Notes: a model not told the origin generated them from the letters alone. Positions 8,855 to 24,100 are shown, counted from the first letter of the stretch. The stretch: DNA of 64,000 nucleotides from Misgurnus anguillicaudatus (GCF_027580225.2 NC_073358.2:29414501-29478500); one strand, 5' to 3'. Numbers and translations are program-made.

Positions 8855-11800
8855 GTAAAGGTTTCTGTGCTTGTTAAATGTACAAGAAATAATTATAGTG
8901 CAACACTTGTTACAAAATGTGTTAAAGGGGCCATGGCATGAAAATCTGACATTTTCCATGTTTAAGTGCTGTGATTGGGTCCCCAGTGCTTCTATCAACC
9001 TAGAAAATGTGAAAAAGATCAACCTAGTAACTTAGTTTTGGTAAACCATTCTCTACAAGCACATGAAAAAATAGGTAGTTGAAATTTGGCTCTCCTTATA
9101 ATAAGACCACCCCTTAAATCTGCACAATCTAACCACAGCACTACCATTTAGTGCAGAGAAAAGCACATTTGAGTTTTAATTGCAACAAACCACCATCATT
9201 GTGATCAGTGTTTGAATTTCATCAGCTCATTTGCATTTTAAAGGACACATGTAAAACGGCACATTTTTGCTCACACCTATAAAGTGGCAATTTTAACATG
9301 TTATAATAAATTATTTATATGGTATTTTGAGGTAAAACTTCACATATGTGCTCTGGGGACACCAAAGATTTATTTGACATCTTAAAAAAGTCTTGTGCCA
9401 TGGCCCCTTTAAAATTGTCAAAGTAAATAATAATAAAGGGCAAACTGTTTCGGCTCTTCTATTGGTAAACCAGTGTTATAAATATCAGATTATCCTTATT
9501 TCTAAAAGCTTTGTTTGCAGTTTGAAGAATTGGGCCTAAAAAAATTAAATAGCACGTTATCGGTTGAGGCATTTTCCTATTTTTTTAGGAAAGTTTATAT
9601 AAAGTGATATTCCATTAGCAATTTGTCCACCAGAATTACTTGTGAATTGTGTGTTTGGTAGAAATCAAGTGTGAATTAAAACTAAATAAGATTGATGAAG
9701 ATTTTTTTAAACACACGCACACAAGCACGCACACACGTAAATTAGTATTGATATCTTGGTTTTGGCAGGCCATAGTTAATCCCTGCTATGTTATTCAGAC
9801 ATGCTTATTTTCAAATGTCAAGATACAAAAAGCCATAAATCAGACTCTTTTCAAAACAGTTTCAAATCTGGCGTTGTTTCACGTATTTGTCCAATAATAT
9901 TTGATTCAAGTGCCAGACAAAGTCATTCCAGTAAAGACTGCCGTTTTCTTTTACGGTTATACATCTGTTATTTAAACAGGTCAGCGCTTTGGTTAGCCCC
10001 ATGACAAGGAAATTATTGTCAATGACAAAAACAGTTTTCAAGAGTGATCGTCCAGGGCGATACTAGTATCATAACATCACCATGTTCATCCAGCAGATGG
10101 GGCTGTGGGGTAGCTATGGACTCCAAGCTGTACATTATGATTTGTGTTGATGTTGTGACTCACTTGTTTAGACTAATTTAAGATCAGTGCCTCATCCACC
10201 TCCTTACATGATTTATAGTAAAGAATAACGGTAAAACTTTATTTTACAGTCCTGTTTTATGTACATGCTATATACTTTGTGTAACTATGTAATTACCAGA
10301 TACCAGTTCTAAACCTGAACGTAACCCTGACCCATATGAAGGACATGCAATTTACAGTATTTTGTTGCATAAGTACTCTGTAAGTTCACTGTAAGTGCAC
10401 ATGCACATACTTTACAATAACATGCAACCAGGAAAAGCTAGACTGAATTGAGACCAGAAAGGATATAGGCTTGTAATTTATCTATATGTACATTTTTATT
10501 CTGATAATGACTTTGGATTTCATTAAGAAAGCTCTGCACAATCTGCAATGCAGAGCCCTAAACGTAAGTTCAGTCCAGTTCAGAGAAGCCGGACATTTTA
10601 GCAGGTAAATGGGAATTTCAGTGCGAGATGTGTTTTAGCAGGTCTGTGACAGTTCAGCAGAACGTCATGAAGACAGACTGAGCAGAAACAAAGTAATGCA
10701 TCCAGCTAAATCTTTTTTTTCTTTAATTGCAATATTATCTTTGTTGTATGAGTAATTATTCCATTGTTTCATTTGAACTCTTCGTTCCTAGAGATTGGCT
10801 TTGGTTCTTATATATTAATCAGAATAGCAGGTGTCTTTATGTAAATATTAGTGCATGCTTTGAGCTGAGTGAATGTTAATGACTGGAAATGGAGAAATGG
10901 AGAGCAAAAAGACTTGTCTGACATTTACTGGAGTAGACTTAAATTTCTTATCATTTTACCAAGAAGCCCTCCACTTAACGGGAACAATAAGTCAAAATAA
11001 GCCACTTATTTTTTCCCACTGTCCAAAGAAAGGCTATAAACGTCATAGCCAGCTATTGCTTTCAGAGGATAAAGGAATAGATTCAATTTACTGGAAGATG
11101 CATCAGAGCCAAGGATTAAAGGCAAGCCTTGGTTAGTACTACCCTTAACCTGCAAAGTCTTAACAAGTCCATGAAAGGTCAAGAAAGAGTGTCACTATTT
11201 ATTTGTACAACCTTTCAGTTCCGATTGCCTTCTCAATTACTCTCTGCCCTTCTGTCTTCTGTTTTTTGTCCATGAAGCTTTCATTCCCCTAAGAGATGCA
11301 GTCTGAAATGCTTCTTAATGGCATAATTAAGCTCCACTTTGGCTCTGTGTAATAGCAAGCTGCAGGCCACTAGTCTTTTTGAAGTGATTACAGGAGAATT
11401 CAATATTTTCGTCACACCAGTTTTGCAGGGGAAATAAGAAAATCTCTCCCACATTTCACGGAAGGCCAGACAATAATGTTTTCTAATTGAAGTCTGGGGC
11501 TTTGAATAGCAGCTGGTCATTGGCAGCGTGTTGAATTTATTTAGTGCAGAACAAACCAAGTAAATACAGGGCTATTGGCTTTAGTGTTTATGTATATTTA
11601 CCCTTGCGGTTCACACCTGCTTAGGGACAGTTTATCCACTTAATGTTCTTTAGCTGCAGATTTGGACAGGGCTGCCTGTTGTTGATGACTTTAGGTTATT
11701 TTGGTAATTTGGAGCTTTCAGTAGTCTTGTTGACGAAACACAGCAAGTAATTGTGCAATGAGTACTGATAACATACTGTATTTATTAAATGTACTTTAGA

Positions 11801-12557
11801 GGAAATAATCTGCTGAATGGATAAAAAGTGAAGAAAAATGGTTTTGTACCATTTTTTAATTGTTTGAACCATTTTTTTGCTATTAAATATTTTTGACTCA
11901 TTGTATAACCTTAAAAAATGATGAAAAAGATTTGTGCTCAATTTTTCTTCGCTTTCAGTGGCCTATTTAGCCAATGACCGCAAAAATAGCAATCTGTTAC
12001 CAGCCAGGACTAAAATAGGAGGTCAGGGGTTCTCTAGACACATCAGATCTCACATCAGTTGTGCTTCATCATTATAAGTTGATTTAGTTTGAAAAATATA
12101 TTTTATTGTTCGTGAATGAGATTTATATTGTAAAAATTAGCGAGTTTTAGAATTGTATCAAATATGTAATTTGATTGTCAACCTCGAAAGCCTCTTGTTG
12201 CGTAAGCCTCTAAATGTCTTTTTTTCTCTAAATCACCTTTAACCCACACGCCCTCACTACAGATTGAGCTATGATAGCTTCAGTTGATGATGATACTCCC
12301 TTATACAATGGTTCTAGCTAATGCTTTACACCAGTAAGTGAAAACGCAGCAGCCCTTGAAGAGCTGTGTTGCCCCTGGTGACCCTCATAATCAAGTTTTG
12401 GGGAGAATAAGTGGATTGTGATGAGGAAATTACATGGAGCTGGAGGATAGTTGGTACAAGTCAGCACAATGCACTCACTGTATGACTGCATTCGAAAGTC
12501 GTTTTGTTCCTAGAAGGATGTGAATAAGCTTAAACAATTTATATATAGGATATATTA

Positions 12558-12593
<36 letters not shown>

Positions 12594-15500
12594 ATATATA
12601 TATATATAGTAAAAGCATGTTTTCTATATCAAGAAAGTGACGAGATGAAAACCACTATTTTCTGTTACAAACTTTCCCATAGCATCTTTAGGTTATAAAA
12701 ACATAAAAAATTCAAATCCATAACTTGATTTTTAAAGATTTATTATAAAAACAAATTATTTTTTCCACAAAATGCAATAAATCCATGACAGTTTTTGTTT
12801 CAAAATGCTATAAATCTATTAATTCAATGGACAAATGTGCATTCATCTTTTTTTCACCATTTTATATTCATTTAGTTGAACAGTTGTACACACTGACTAA
12901 AAAAATAAATATTAATGGCATTAATCAAAACACTTACTTTGTCATATTAAGATCACTGTCATTGAAAAGGTTATACTTGACGTCGTTGCTTAGCATTTTT
13001 CACAGCAATCAGCTGTAAAATTTTTTGGTCCTGCTCGATTTTCGTTGACTTTGAGTAAAATAATGTAAAGTTTTTCATAAGATCCCCTGGGGTCAATGTG
13101 TTAGCATGAGAAACTTGATGCTGTCGCGTACATTATTAGATGCTGATGACAATCTTTCCCATCACAGAAAACAACCACAGGTTTATCAATGCCATTAAAG
13201 TATTATTTTGTTTTTTTTGTTGATCACGAAGTACAAAGTAGATGAGGAAAACTAGGACTCCGTATACTCAACGCGCCGCCATTGTTTGTTTACATTGCGT
13301 GAACGGTGGGCTGTAATTTTTGGAATGGATTTATTGCGTTCTGTAAAAAAGGAGGAGTGGCGTTTATCGCATTTTGGGAAAATGGAGAAAAGATGACAAA
13401 ATAACACGGCGGATATTGGATTTTGCGCAAAATTAATTATTTACTTTTAAACACTGACCTGATATGATACTGATTTTGGCAGTAACTCATTTTTTTCAAG
13501 AATGGCGTTTGTCGCGTTTTGGAACCAAGCTCTTCATATATATATCACATGGCAGTTGCTTCAATGCATTTAGGGGTGTGGTCCTGGTCAAGACAATCTC
13601 CTGAACTCCAAATTGAATGTCAGAATGGGGAAGAAAGGTGATCTAAGCAATTTTGAGCGTGGCATGGTTGCTGCTGCCAGACGGGCTGGTCTGAGTATTT
13701 CACAATCTGCTCAGTTACTGGGATTTTCACGCTCAACCATTTCTGGGGTTTACAAAGAATGGTGTGAAAAGGGGAAAAAACATCCAGTATGCAGCAGTCC
13801 TGTAGGAGAAAATGCCTTGTTGATGCTAGAGGTCAGAGGAGAATGGGCCCACTGATTCAAGCTGATAGAAGAGCAACTTTGACTGAAATAACCACTCGTT
13901 ACAACCGAGGTATGCAGCAAAGCATTTGTGAAGCCACAACACGCACAACCTTGAGGTTGGATGAGCTACAACAGCAAGAAGACCCCACCGGGTACCACTC
14001 ATCTCCACTCCAAATAGGAAAAAGAGGCTACAATTTGCACAAGCTTACCAAAATTGGACAGTTGAATACTGAAAAAATGTTGCCTGGTCTGATGAGTCTC
14101 CATTTCTGTTGATGGTAGAGTCAGAATTTGGCGTAAACAGAATTTGAACATGGATCCATCATGTCTTGTTACCACTAGGCAGGCTGGTGGTGTAATGGTG
14201 TGGGGGATGTTTTCTTGGCACACTTTAGGCCCCTTAGTGCCAATTGGGCATCGTTTAAATGCCACGGCCTACCTGAGCATTGTTTCTGACAAAGTCCATC
14301 CCTTTATGACCACCATGTACCCATCCTCTGTTGGCTACTTCCCGCAGGATAATGCACCATGTCACAAAGCTTGAATCATTTCAAATTGGTTTCTTGAACA
14401 TGACAATGAGTTCACTGTGCTAAAATGGCCCCCACAGTCATCAGATCTCAACCCAATAGAGCATCTTTGGGATGTGCTGGAATGGGAGCTTCGTGTCCTG
14501 GATGTGCATCCCACAAATCTCCATCAATTGCAAGATGCTATCATATTAATATGGGCCAACATTTCTAAAGAATGCTTTCAGCACCTTGCTGAATCAATGC
14601 TACGTAGAATTAAGGCAGTTCTGATGGAGAAAGGGGGTCAAATACAGTATTAGTATGGTGTTCCTAATAATCATTTAGGTGTGTGTGTGTGTGTGTGTGT
14701 GTGTATATTCATCACAGCAGAAGTGAGGGGGGCTTAGGAGTTCCAGACTTTGAGTGGACTTACATCGCCACTAGGTTATCGCACTTATTAAGCATGCTAA
14801 ATAATGACGATAGGACTGTGAGAGAAATGGCCCGTGCTTCACTTTTTCTCGACCTTGGGAAGCGCAAAGTCCCCCTCGCCCGCGAATCGGATCCTAGCTT
14901 TCTAGGATTTCGTAAGAAAGCGAACGGTAAACTTGACACTCGTGCCGCCGGTTTCGGGGTTAGATCGGACTGGCCGGATCTCAACGATCTTTGCAATTGG
15001 ACTGGTGTTGACCTGCAGTGGTCTGGAGTTGATACTAGACATGCTGTACCTCATCAAGTAATGATTAAGGATAAAAACATAACTGTGACGGCAACTTTAC
15101 TGCAAGATGATATGTACCATCCAGTTCCTCTTGGAAATACTCGCGCGTCTCTGCTGTTAATTAAACATCAGCAACGTCAGAGACATTGGAGAGGACTTAA
15201 AATCCAAGGAAAGCTCGCATGTATCCCTTCTGCAGATCACTCCATTTCACACACAATCTTTCATAATTCATCTATTGATGAAGATATATTGATCTTTACA
15301 GTTAAGGCGAGACTTCAGGTCTATCCAACAAGGCTAAATCTGTCAATTTGGTATCCTCGTTCCCATCCATCATGGTGTATACATCATGGGCAAGAACAAG
15401 TAATAGAATCTATGTCACACATATTAAATGGGTGTCACTATTACAGAAGTCTTTACGTTTCCAGGCATGATAGGATAGTGGACATTTTATCTGAGAATTT

Positions 15501-18117
15501 ATCAGTATTATTTTCTTCAAATGTGTCAATACATGTAAATGGTTTTGTTAACTCACAAATGTTTTCTAAGTGTCCTACAGTGTCTGTGTTCTCTGATTTA
15601 AATGCCACCAGGCCTGATATTATAATCATTGATGAGCACAAAGAGGATGTGTTCATCCTGGAAGTAGGCTGCTGTTTTGATTCATGTCTAGAGGAGGCTT
15701 ACTTAACAAAGTTAGTAAAATATCAACCTCTTGTACAGCGATTAACTGGCCTTGGCTATAAAGGTCAATACTTGGTATTCATTTTTGGCAGCCTGGGGCA
15801 TGTGCACAGGCTTGTCATTAGGGGGTTCAGGATAGTTGGCTTTACAAAAGCAAGGGCAAAGCAAATGGCTAAATATTGTTCAATATCCTCCATCATTGGA
15901 AGTCGCCATATATGGAGAAGAAGGTGTTGTGTGTATCCATAAATCTGCTGTCTAAATTGTCATTAGATTCATATTGAGGGATCTGGCCTCAGCCATGTTT
16001 TGTATCTGTAACATTTATGTCCTTATGTATATGTATTATGAATTGTGGACTTAAATAAAGTAGTTAAATGTGTGTGTGTGTGTGTGTGTGTGTACCTGGT
16101 AATTATTACGTTGTGGGGACCAATTGTCCCCACAAAGATAGGAATACCAGTATTTTTGTGACCTTGTGGGAACATTTTGATGTCCCCATGAGGAAACAAG
16201 CTTATAAATCAAACAAAATCATGTTTATTGAAAATGTGAAGTAGTAGAAGGGTTGATGGTTGGGGTTAGGAAATGGGGTAGGTAAGGGGAATAAAATATA
16301 CAGTTTGTATGGTATAAAATGCATTACGTCTATGGAATGTCCCCACAAAACATGGAAACCAGAATGTGTGTGTGTGTGTGTATACAGTACATCTTTGTTT
16401 TTTGATGAAAACAGAAAGTTATCTTAGAGAATAGAAGGTATTTTTTAATTTCTTACCCGGTATACAGTCAAACACCTTTTATTAAAGCGTAACTAAACCC
16501 CTGGTCAGAGCCTGACTCCACCCACTGGCAATATTTGAAAAATGCAAGAAAAGTGGGCAGATCCCAACGGAGATAGAGGGGACGAACTAAGCTCGTACAA
16601 AGTGCGTGGTTGGATAGTAACAAGGGCGTGGTGAGCTTGAACCTGCTTACGTCACGAGTCATCTTTTGGACCCAACATCCAATAGGGAAATTCAACTGCA
16701 GTAGCCACCGTTCAACCTGAAGAGGGCAGCACTCAGACGTTTTTACACCATATATTGCAGTATTGAAACACTTTTTATCCAAATGTCAAAAAACTTACTA
16801 AAATCAATGAACAGCACTAATAAAGCATCATTTTTACAGATCATTAACTAAAAAAAGTTGGTTTAGGGTTTAGTTACTCTTTAAGGAGCATGGGAGTTTA
16901 GCAAAGGTGAATTTCTCAGCGATTTTGTTTACTTTGCCGTTTAACCCCATTCAAGACCAATTGCTTACTCTGGTACTGACTCCAGTGTTTTTTTATACTC
17001 TATGCTGGGGTTATTTGTTTCTTATTACCAGACCAACATGAGTAAACATTTTCTCCCATTTCAAGTCTGTTTTTAATTCACTGTATATATTTCGTTTGCA
17101 CATATAACTTTTCACATGTTAACCTTTCATGTGGCACTAGGTGCCATGCACTTTTCAGTTCCTATGGAAAATGGAACAAGAGCTGTTTATAAATTCTAAA
17201 AACTCAAAAGGGAAGTTTTAATGCATTGTAACAGTGACTCAGTAATTTGACATTTCTGTTAGGTTTTGCTTGTTTTTAGTGCATCATTTCAGATATTTAA
17301 TCCACTAGGCCAAATCCACTAGGACAAATCTAATTTCTTGTGAAAACATTTATCGTGAGGTTCAGTTTTTTAAACTTTTAAATATGACCAATATCAGATA
17401 CTGGTCTAAACAGGAACATAACATTCCTAATCTTAACCGCACATGCAAAACATCCTTTTGCGGTTATATAATATTATGTTGTATGTTGTTATTATATGTT
17501 ATTAGAGTAATTTCTTGCCCTACATTTGATCTATTTATTAACATACCTTTCTATTGGCATTCTCTGTTGTCACTGCTCAAAGCAAGGCTAAACCTTTGCC
17601 AAGTCACATCTTGTTTTTACTTTATAGATACTCTTATGAAATGTTACACAAGTGCAAGATCTCATGTAATATCTCACTGCTGTGCATGGGTGTGGGCTAT
17701 ATAGCTGCTTGTGCTCCTTGTTTAGGTCTCTTATCTCAATGCCATATTGCCCAAAAGATCTTAGTGTTATTTATAGCCTGTATTTAATGAGAAATCTAAT
17801 TTAGGGTTTTAATTTATCATATAGTGATAAGGAGTTAAGGACCTAGATTATGTTCTGATAGGGACACTGTGTAACTTTCATAGCAGTGGATGTTAGAGTT
17901 TTGCATAATGTGTGAATTCCTCATCATGTCAGTTGTCACACATAACACCTTTTTACAGAACCACACCCAAACACTTTTACTGTACAAATACAGAACATGG
18001 TTGTATTGTTGATTTATGCTCACAGCAATTCTGGAAAAAAGGTGAGATGTTTTTTTTTTTTGGAAATGCTGTCTATATGCTTATCACTTGCCCGAGAGCA
18101 CTCTTGCACACATGCAT

Positions 18118-18154
<37 letters not shown>

Positions 18155-21100
18155 CTGCACATCACATACTTATAATAAAAAGGAGAATTGACATGCTAAT
18201 TGTAAATGGTTTTCCTGTATTTTTTTACCAAAAATATCAATCAAAATATCAAACGGCATGAGGAGCTCAGATGCTAAAGCCGCTAAACGCCAAAGCGTCC
18301 AAAGCGACTTACAAATGAGGTATACAATAGAAGCAATTATAGCAACACAAGAACAGCAATACATAAGTGCACTGGAAATAGTCTCATCAAGTCCAACACA
18401 ATATACATAGCCAAGGGTTGGTTAGTAATTTTTTTTTAAGAATGTACAGATAAAGAAAAAGGAGAAGTAGAGAAATATAGTAAGTCCTGTATTAGGAAGT
18501 GAGGTAATGGCAGAAGAGATGGGTTTTTAGCTGATTCTTAGAGACAGCTACAGAGTCAACAGATCGTGTCGCGATCGCCAGATCATTCTATAGATGAGGA
18601 ACCGCTCCAAAGAAGGTACGCAATAATGTTTTTTCCCTTTTTGGGATGGCACCACAAGCCGTCACTCGGTGACAGAGCATAGGAATCGAGAGGGTACATA
18701 AGGCTGTATAAGCAGGTGAAGGTAAGGGGGTGCTGACACAGTGGTGGTTTTAAAGGCCAGGGGCAGAGCTTTAAATTTGATGTGAGCTTCTATAGGAAGC
18801 CAGTGTAACTTGACAAAGAGAGGAGTGATGTGCGCCCTCTTTGGCTCATTGAAGACTACTCTTGCTGCTGCATTCTGAATCATCTGTAGGGGTTTGGTTG
18901 TGCAGGCTGGAAGGCCCGCCAGTAGCGCATTGCAGTAGTCCAGCATGGACAGGACAAGAGCTTGGAATAGGACCTGCGTAGCATGCTCATTTAGGAAAGG
19001 TCTAATTTTCCTAATATTGTAGAGGATGAATCTACCAGAGCGGGCGGTGCTGGCAACATGCTCCGTGAAGCTAAGCTGATCATCAGTGACCAAGTCTCTG
19101 GCTGTCCTAGAAGGCGTTATGGTTGAGGAACTTAGCAGAATGGAAAGGCTGTGCTGAATCTTTGGTTCAGATGATATGACAAGCAGTTCTGTCATCGTAA
19201 GGTTAAGCTGGAGATGGTAATCCTTCATCCAGAGTGAGATGTCCCTCAGGCATGCTGTGATGCAGGCAGAAACCGTGGGATCATCTGGGTGGAACGACAA
19301 GTGTCATTCGTATAGCAGTGGTAGGAAAAGCCATGTTTTCGAAATGACAGAACCCAGGGATGTCATGTATATCGAAAAGAGCAATGGTCCAAGCACAGAG
19401 CCTTGAGGCACCCCGGTATTGAGATGTTGGGGTTCGGAGACATCACCTCTCCAGGATACCCTAAATGACCTACCTGAGCGGTACGACTTGAACAATAGAA
19501 GCACTGTGTCGGAGACATCCATAGCCATGAGGATTGACAGGAGAATGTGGTGATTGACCGTGTCAAAAGCGGCAGATAGATCCATTAAGATCAGCACAGA
19601 AGATTTGGAGGCTGCTCTTGCCTGCCTTAGGGCTTCAATGAATGAGAGCAGCGCCGTCTCAGTGGAGTGACCGCTTTTGAACCAGACTGATTGCTATCCA
19701 GGAGGTATTTTTGTGTGAGAGGAGAGCTGGTCAAACACCCGTTCATTGCCAGGACTCTTGAATGTGTGAAGAAGAGAAACAGGTCTGTAGTTCTCTAGCA
19801 TAGCAGGATTTATTGTGGGTTTCTTCAGCAGTGGGGTTATCCGGACCTCTTTAAATGCTGCAGGGAAGGTACTAGTGGAAAGAGATGAATTGATAATGTA
19901 GGTGAGAGCAGTGATAACCAATGGAGAGATGGCCTGAAGAAGATGGATGGGTATGGGATCTAGCGGGCAGGTAGTCGGATGGTTAGATGCAAAGACCTTG
20001 GAAACGTCATTTAGCGAATGCTCTCGGCACGTTTCAACCCTTATCAAATACATTCGCTTAATACTGGCCTCAGGCCATTCAGAACCAGTTTGTTGGCAGA
20101 ATCCATTAAGAGTATGATAAAAAATGCTAATTTACAAAAAACATGTCAGATGCACTTAGAGGGTTTTTAACATAAAACATATGGTTTATGTTAAAATGTT
20201 TGATGTAATTAGTTCAGATGCAAAACCCTCAAGTGCTTCTGATCTTGTAAAAGCTTTTTTCAGGCTCTTATGTTTAGGTTCAGTAGGTTTGCATTAATGG
20301 CAATGAAAAGGTTAGTCATTTCATTGGTATTCAACAAATTTGCATGCAAGGTTATTTTTGCAAAAACCTTTGGACAAGACATAGAAAACAGTTGCAAAAT
20401 CACTGAAAATGCAACTACCCTCTAAGAAAAGATGTGTTAATTTTTTACACTTTGTTACACATAATGTGTGATTTTGTGTTCAAATAAATAAGAGACAACA
20501 CAATAAATGTGTTGTCCTTAACTAGACACAACATTTTTAACACATTAGTTTTAAGAGTGTAGAAACATTGCAAATAATGAATGTCAGAATTAAAATGGTA
20601 AAAATGAAGAAACTCAATCAATATCATTATCTCATTTTGACTGAGGTGGCGTTTAGCGGATTTTGTATTTGAACTCTTTATATAATCATGTGCACGTACG
20701 TTTGAAAAGTTGACAGGTATATTTAATTCATGACGCCCACCTTCACATACCTACACCTACACAGTGCACTTTTTTAACCTTTTCTCAGAATTGTATTGCT
20801 TAAGTTACACACCTACAACATTTTGTGTAAATTCTTTTTGAATTAGTTACTTTTTATTTCCTCCCAGGGTGATTTGTTGTATTCCGTTGATTGAATGAAA
20901 ATGATCTGGGATGACAACAACCATGTTTTATTACTCTGATTAAATGCAATATAAATACAGAAAGAAGGCATGGCGTGAGGAAGCTTTTATGGACATCTCA
21001 ACGAAACAGCTTGTTATATTTACACAACTGATGTGTAACGCTAGTAAACCATCCCACTTTGTAAATTCAAGAGCTGATATCTTGAAGAGGCGGTCACTGT

Positions 21101-24100
21101 CTGCTCAAGACCTTGCAGTTTATCAAAGAGTATAACCTTCTTTACCAACATATTACCAGTTAATATGTATAGACCTTTAAAACACTGGTATTGTTACATA
21201 ATGGGTTTCCATAGAGGACAGCATTTTCTAATGGTTTAATCTGAAATGTTCAACAACATAATGCATCTGTAATTTCCTAAAGGGCACCTATTTCATTGCT
21301 AAAACAACATTATTTTATGTATTTGGTATAATCCAATGTGTTTGCGTGGTTTATGATAAAAAACATTATTTTCCACATACCGTACATTTTTGTAGCTCCA
21401 GATATACTGCTTTCCTCAAGCGCTCTGATTTTGTACAAACCTCATTCATTTGAAAAGCGCTGTGTCCCTGATTGGCCAGCTAATCTGTACGTTGTGATTG
21501 GCCTGAATACCTCTGACGTCAGCCGGAAATGTGACGCTCTTTTCAATGTTTGAAAGATTCGCTCAAAATGCAATTTTAATAGGAGTTAACTTACTGTCAG
21601 TCAAAGTGGGAGGAATTATGATAATGACCGTCGTATCCACGTCAACAGGCCCAGGAAGTAAACTGTTGCCTACAATCCGTGTGTTTGTTGTATAGTCCAA
21701 GAAAAGATTTATGTTGGAGGCGATAACTCGTGTCATAGTTTATTTTGGGATTTTACCTTTTGCATATCGTATACATGTACTAATACACACTTACACACCA
21801 AAGGAAATGAAAATTGTGAGTCGAATCATAGTTGCTCTTTAACCGGTTACCAAATAACCTGCAAAAACTTTTTATGCACTGTAAATGAAAGAGTACATAT
21901 TAGGAAATGTTTTTTGTGTTTTTTTCCCCCCAAAAAACTGGTTCTAACATTTACTGGCAAAATGTCCACGCCAGAATGCAAATAGTTGAAGCATGTTCAA
22001 GTATCAAATTACACTTGCTTTGACTCCACTTTAGTCTTTAAGGTTTTTCTTATCAGACCATCTGACATTTTCTCACCAGAATATTTATTTGCATTCTAAC
22101 AAATGTACTTTTTGTTGTGTGTAAATGCCTGCAATACGTAGCTAAAGGTCATGTTATTTTTTAATCTGACTGGATAATTTTTTATTCAAATAGGTTCTGA
22201 TCGTAGTTCTTTTTTGAGTAATGGTTGTAGTCTCAATAACTTTTTAACGAGCTTTTGATGAGCTTTTAAAATGTTTATTTATACTCTCTAACCAGTTTGC
22301 TTTTTCTGGAGGGCAGGATAAAAAGAGCATGCTGTGACACATGCTGAAATGCTGACAAATGTTTTGTTTTTACACCATACATACCATTCACAGGGAAAAT
22401 GGTGCAGACTACCAGAATTGTACATTTTCCGTTTTTGTAAGCAAGCTTACTTAAGAAAGGATCTTGTTTTGCTTTTTAAACGGGAAAGCAAATGTTTGTT
22501 TAATATACTTTAGAAAGGATGTGTTAATTTATAACACATTATGTTTCATTTTGCTTGAAGTTGTGTGAAAAGTTCTTGTAGTTTTGTTTTAACCAAGCTT
22601 AATAATCAATTAAAAATGTGTGATTTGTCTAATTGTTGGTGGAACTAATGTTTAGGATCATTTCTATTTTCACTATATGTATTTATTCAACTGTTTCAGC
22701 AGCAACAACATAAACAAACGGCTTTTGTGGCCCAAACTTAACCTTTGAAGACTGACTTCTGCAAAATCAATAACAGCAGATTCCAGTGTTATTTCTGATA
22801 ACAAGCAAAATAAATAACAAGTAAATTACCTTAGTTCAAATTGTAGCTAAAGTGTATCAACTACGACACTGAGTTAACGTTATTGTGTAAAATTACTGTA
22901 TACACAATGTTAGCGACAATGCTTACCTGTCTTTACACAGTGATCCATGCTCACCATCTCAACTCATCTTCAGGAATACGAAGAATTTTAATTTTCGTCA
23001 AAGTATTTGTTCTAGAGGTCGTTTAGCCAGACTGATAAACAAACATAAACCAGAAGTTAACAATGAAACCATTTTGGATCAAAGCGTGTGTGAATTGCGT
23101 AGATGCAAATGTAAATATAAATATTAAACTTGACTCTATACTTTACTGCCCTGTACTGCTGCAACAAAGTATTATCATTTACATTCTTTTGGTCATTTAC
23201 ATTGCTTTTTCCTGGCAGTGTGTTGGTTGCAGAGGTAAGATTTATAGGTCAGGTGTGTACATGCATTTTTGCTATAACACATGTGACTTCATGTGTATTT
23301 AAACATCCTGTATGTGCTATGTCTATATGAGCTTTGGATTCTGTGTTTGTGTGTTAGGAACTGGGAGGCTTTGAAGAAGTGGGATGAAGCGCTTCAGCTC
23401 ACACCAGATGACGCTGTGCTGTATGAGATGAAGTCACAGGTGAGATGAAGTCACAGTTCAGTTCACATGCACTATATATTGTGTTGATCTTAATGTGAGT
23501 GATTTACAGCTGAAGTTTGCAATATTGGAATGCACCAATCATGCAGAGATACACGCACACACAGTCTGACATGCGCTTTCAGTTCTCTTCTTTTTCTCGG
23601 TCTGTTTTCATTTCCTCCTCCCAAAGTTCAACTCCCCATACACACTCCTTATCTGCGGTCTTTGTAACAGAACGTTTTGACATCTAGGGTTTTTTTTCCC
23701 GATACTCTCTCTTCACATATCCCTCAGGCTTGTACTGCACAAACATAGCGTACTGTACCGTGAGAACACTATGGACTTAATGTAAGTTTCATTTGCTCTT
23801 GAAACAATAATTTTTCCCTTGGCCCTCTACAAATGTTAGTTATTTCATCTTGCATCAACATAAATAAATGCAGCCTGAATTTAGCATGTGCTTCCTTGTG
23901 TCTTGATGTAAGAAATGTTATCTAGGGTTTAATTGACTTGCTGTAGGGTACAGTGCTGACGGTAAGACTGTTAAGGAATGAACACACCGGTTCATGAGTC
24001 ACGTTTACCTGAAATTGGTATTCAGCCTACATTGAAACAATGAAGTAATGCTATAATTAGGTTGCAGTAGGTGACATAAATGTTAGTCACAGGATTTCTT

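Noticed and set aside
8576..9022. A 148-codon reverse frame over ttc33 exon 1
   Set aside because: It is antisense to a clear coding exon and runs on into a MITE.
10873..11559. Possible small genes from the frames 10873-11136 and 11281-11559
   Set aside because: No domain, no splice context and no start context. They lie inside a ttc33 intron. Kept only as possibly conserved non-coding DNA.
14683..15942. A novel 419-aa host gene
   Set aside because: The start is microsatellite (MCVCVCVY), the body matches RT end, zinc knuckle and restriction-like endonuclease of a non-LTR element, and flanks fit 5' truncation.
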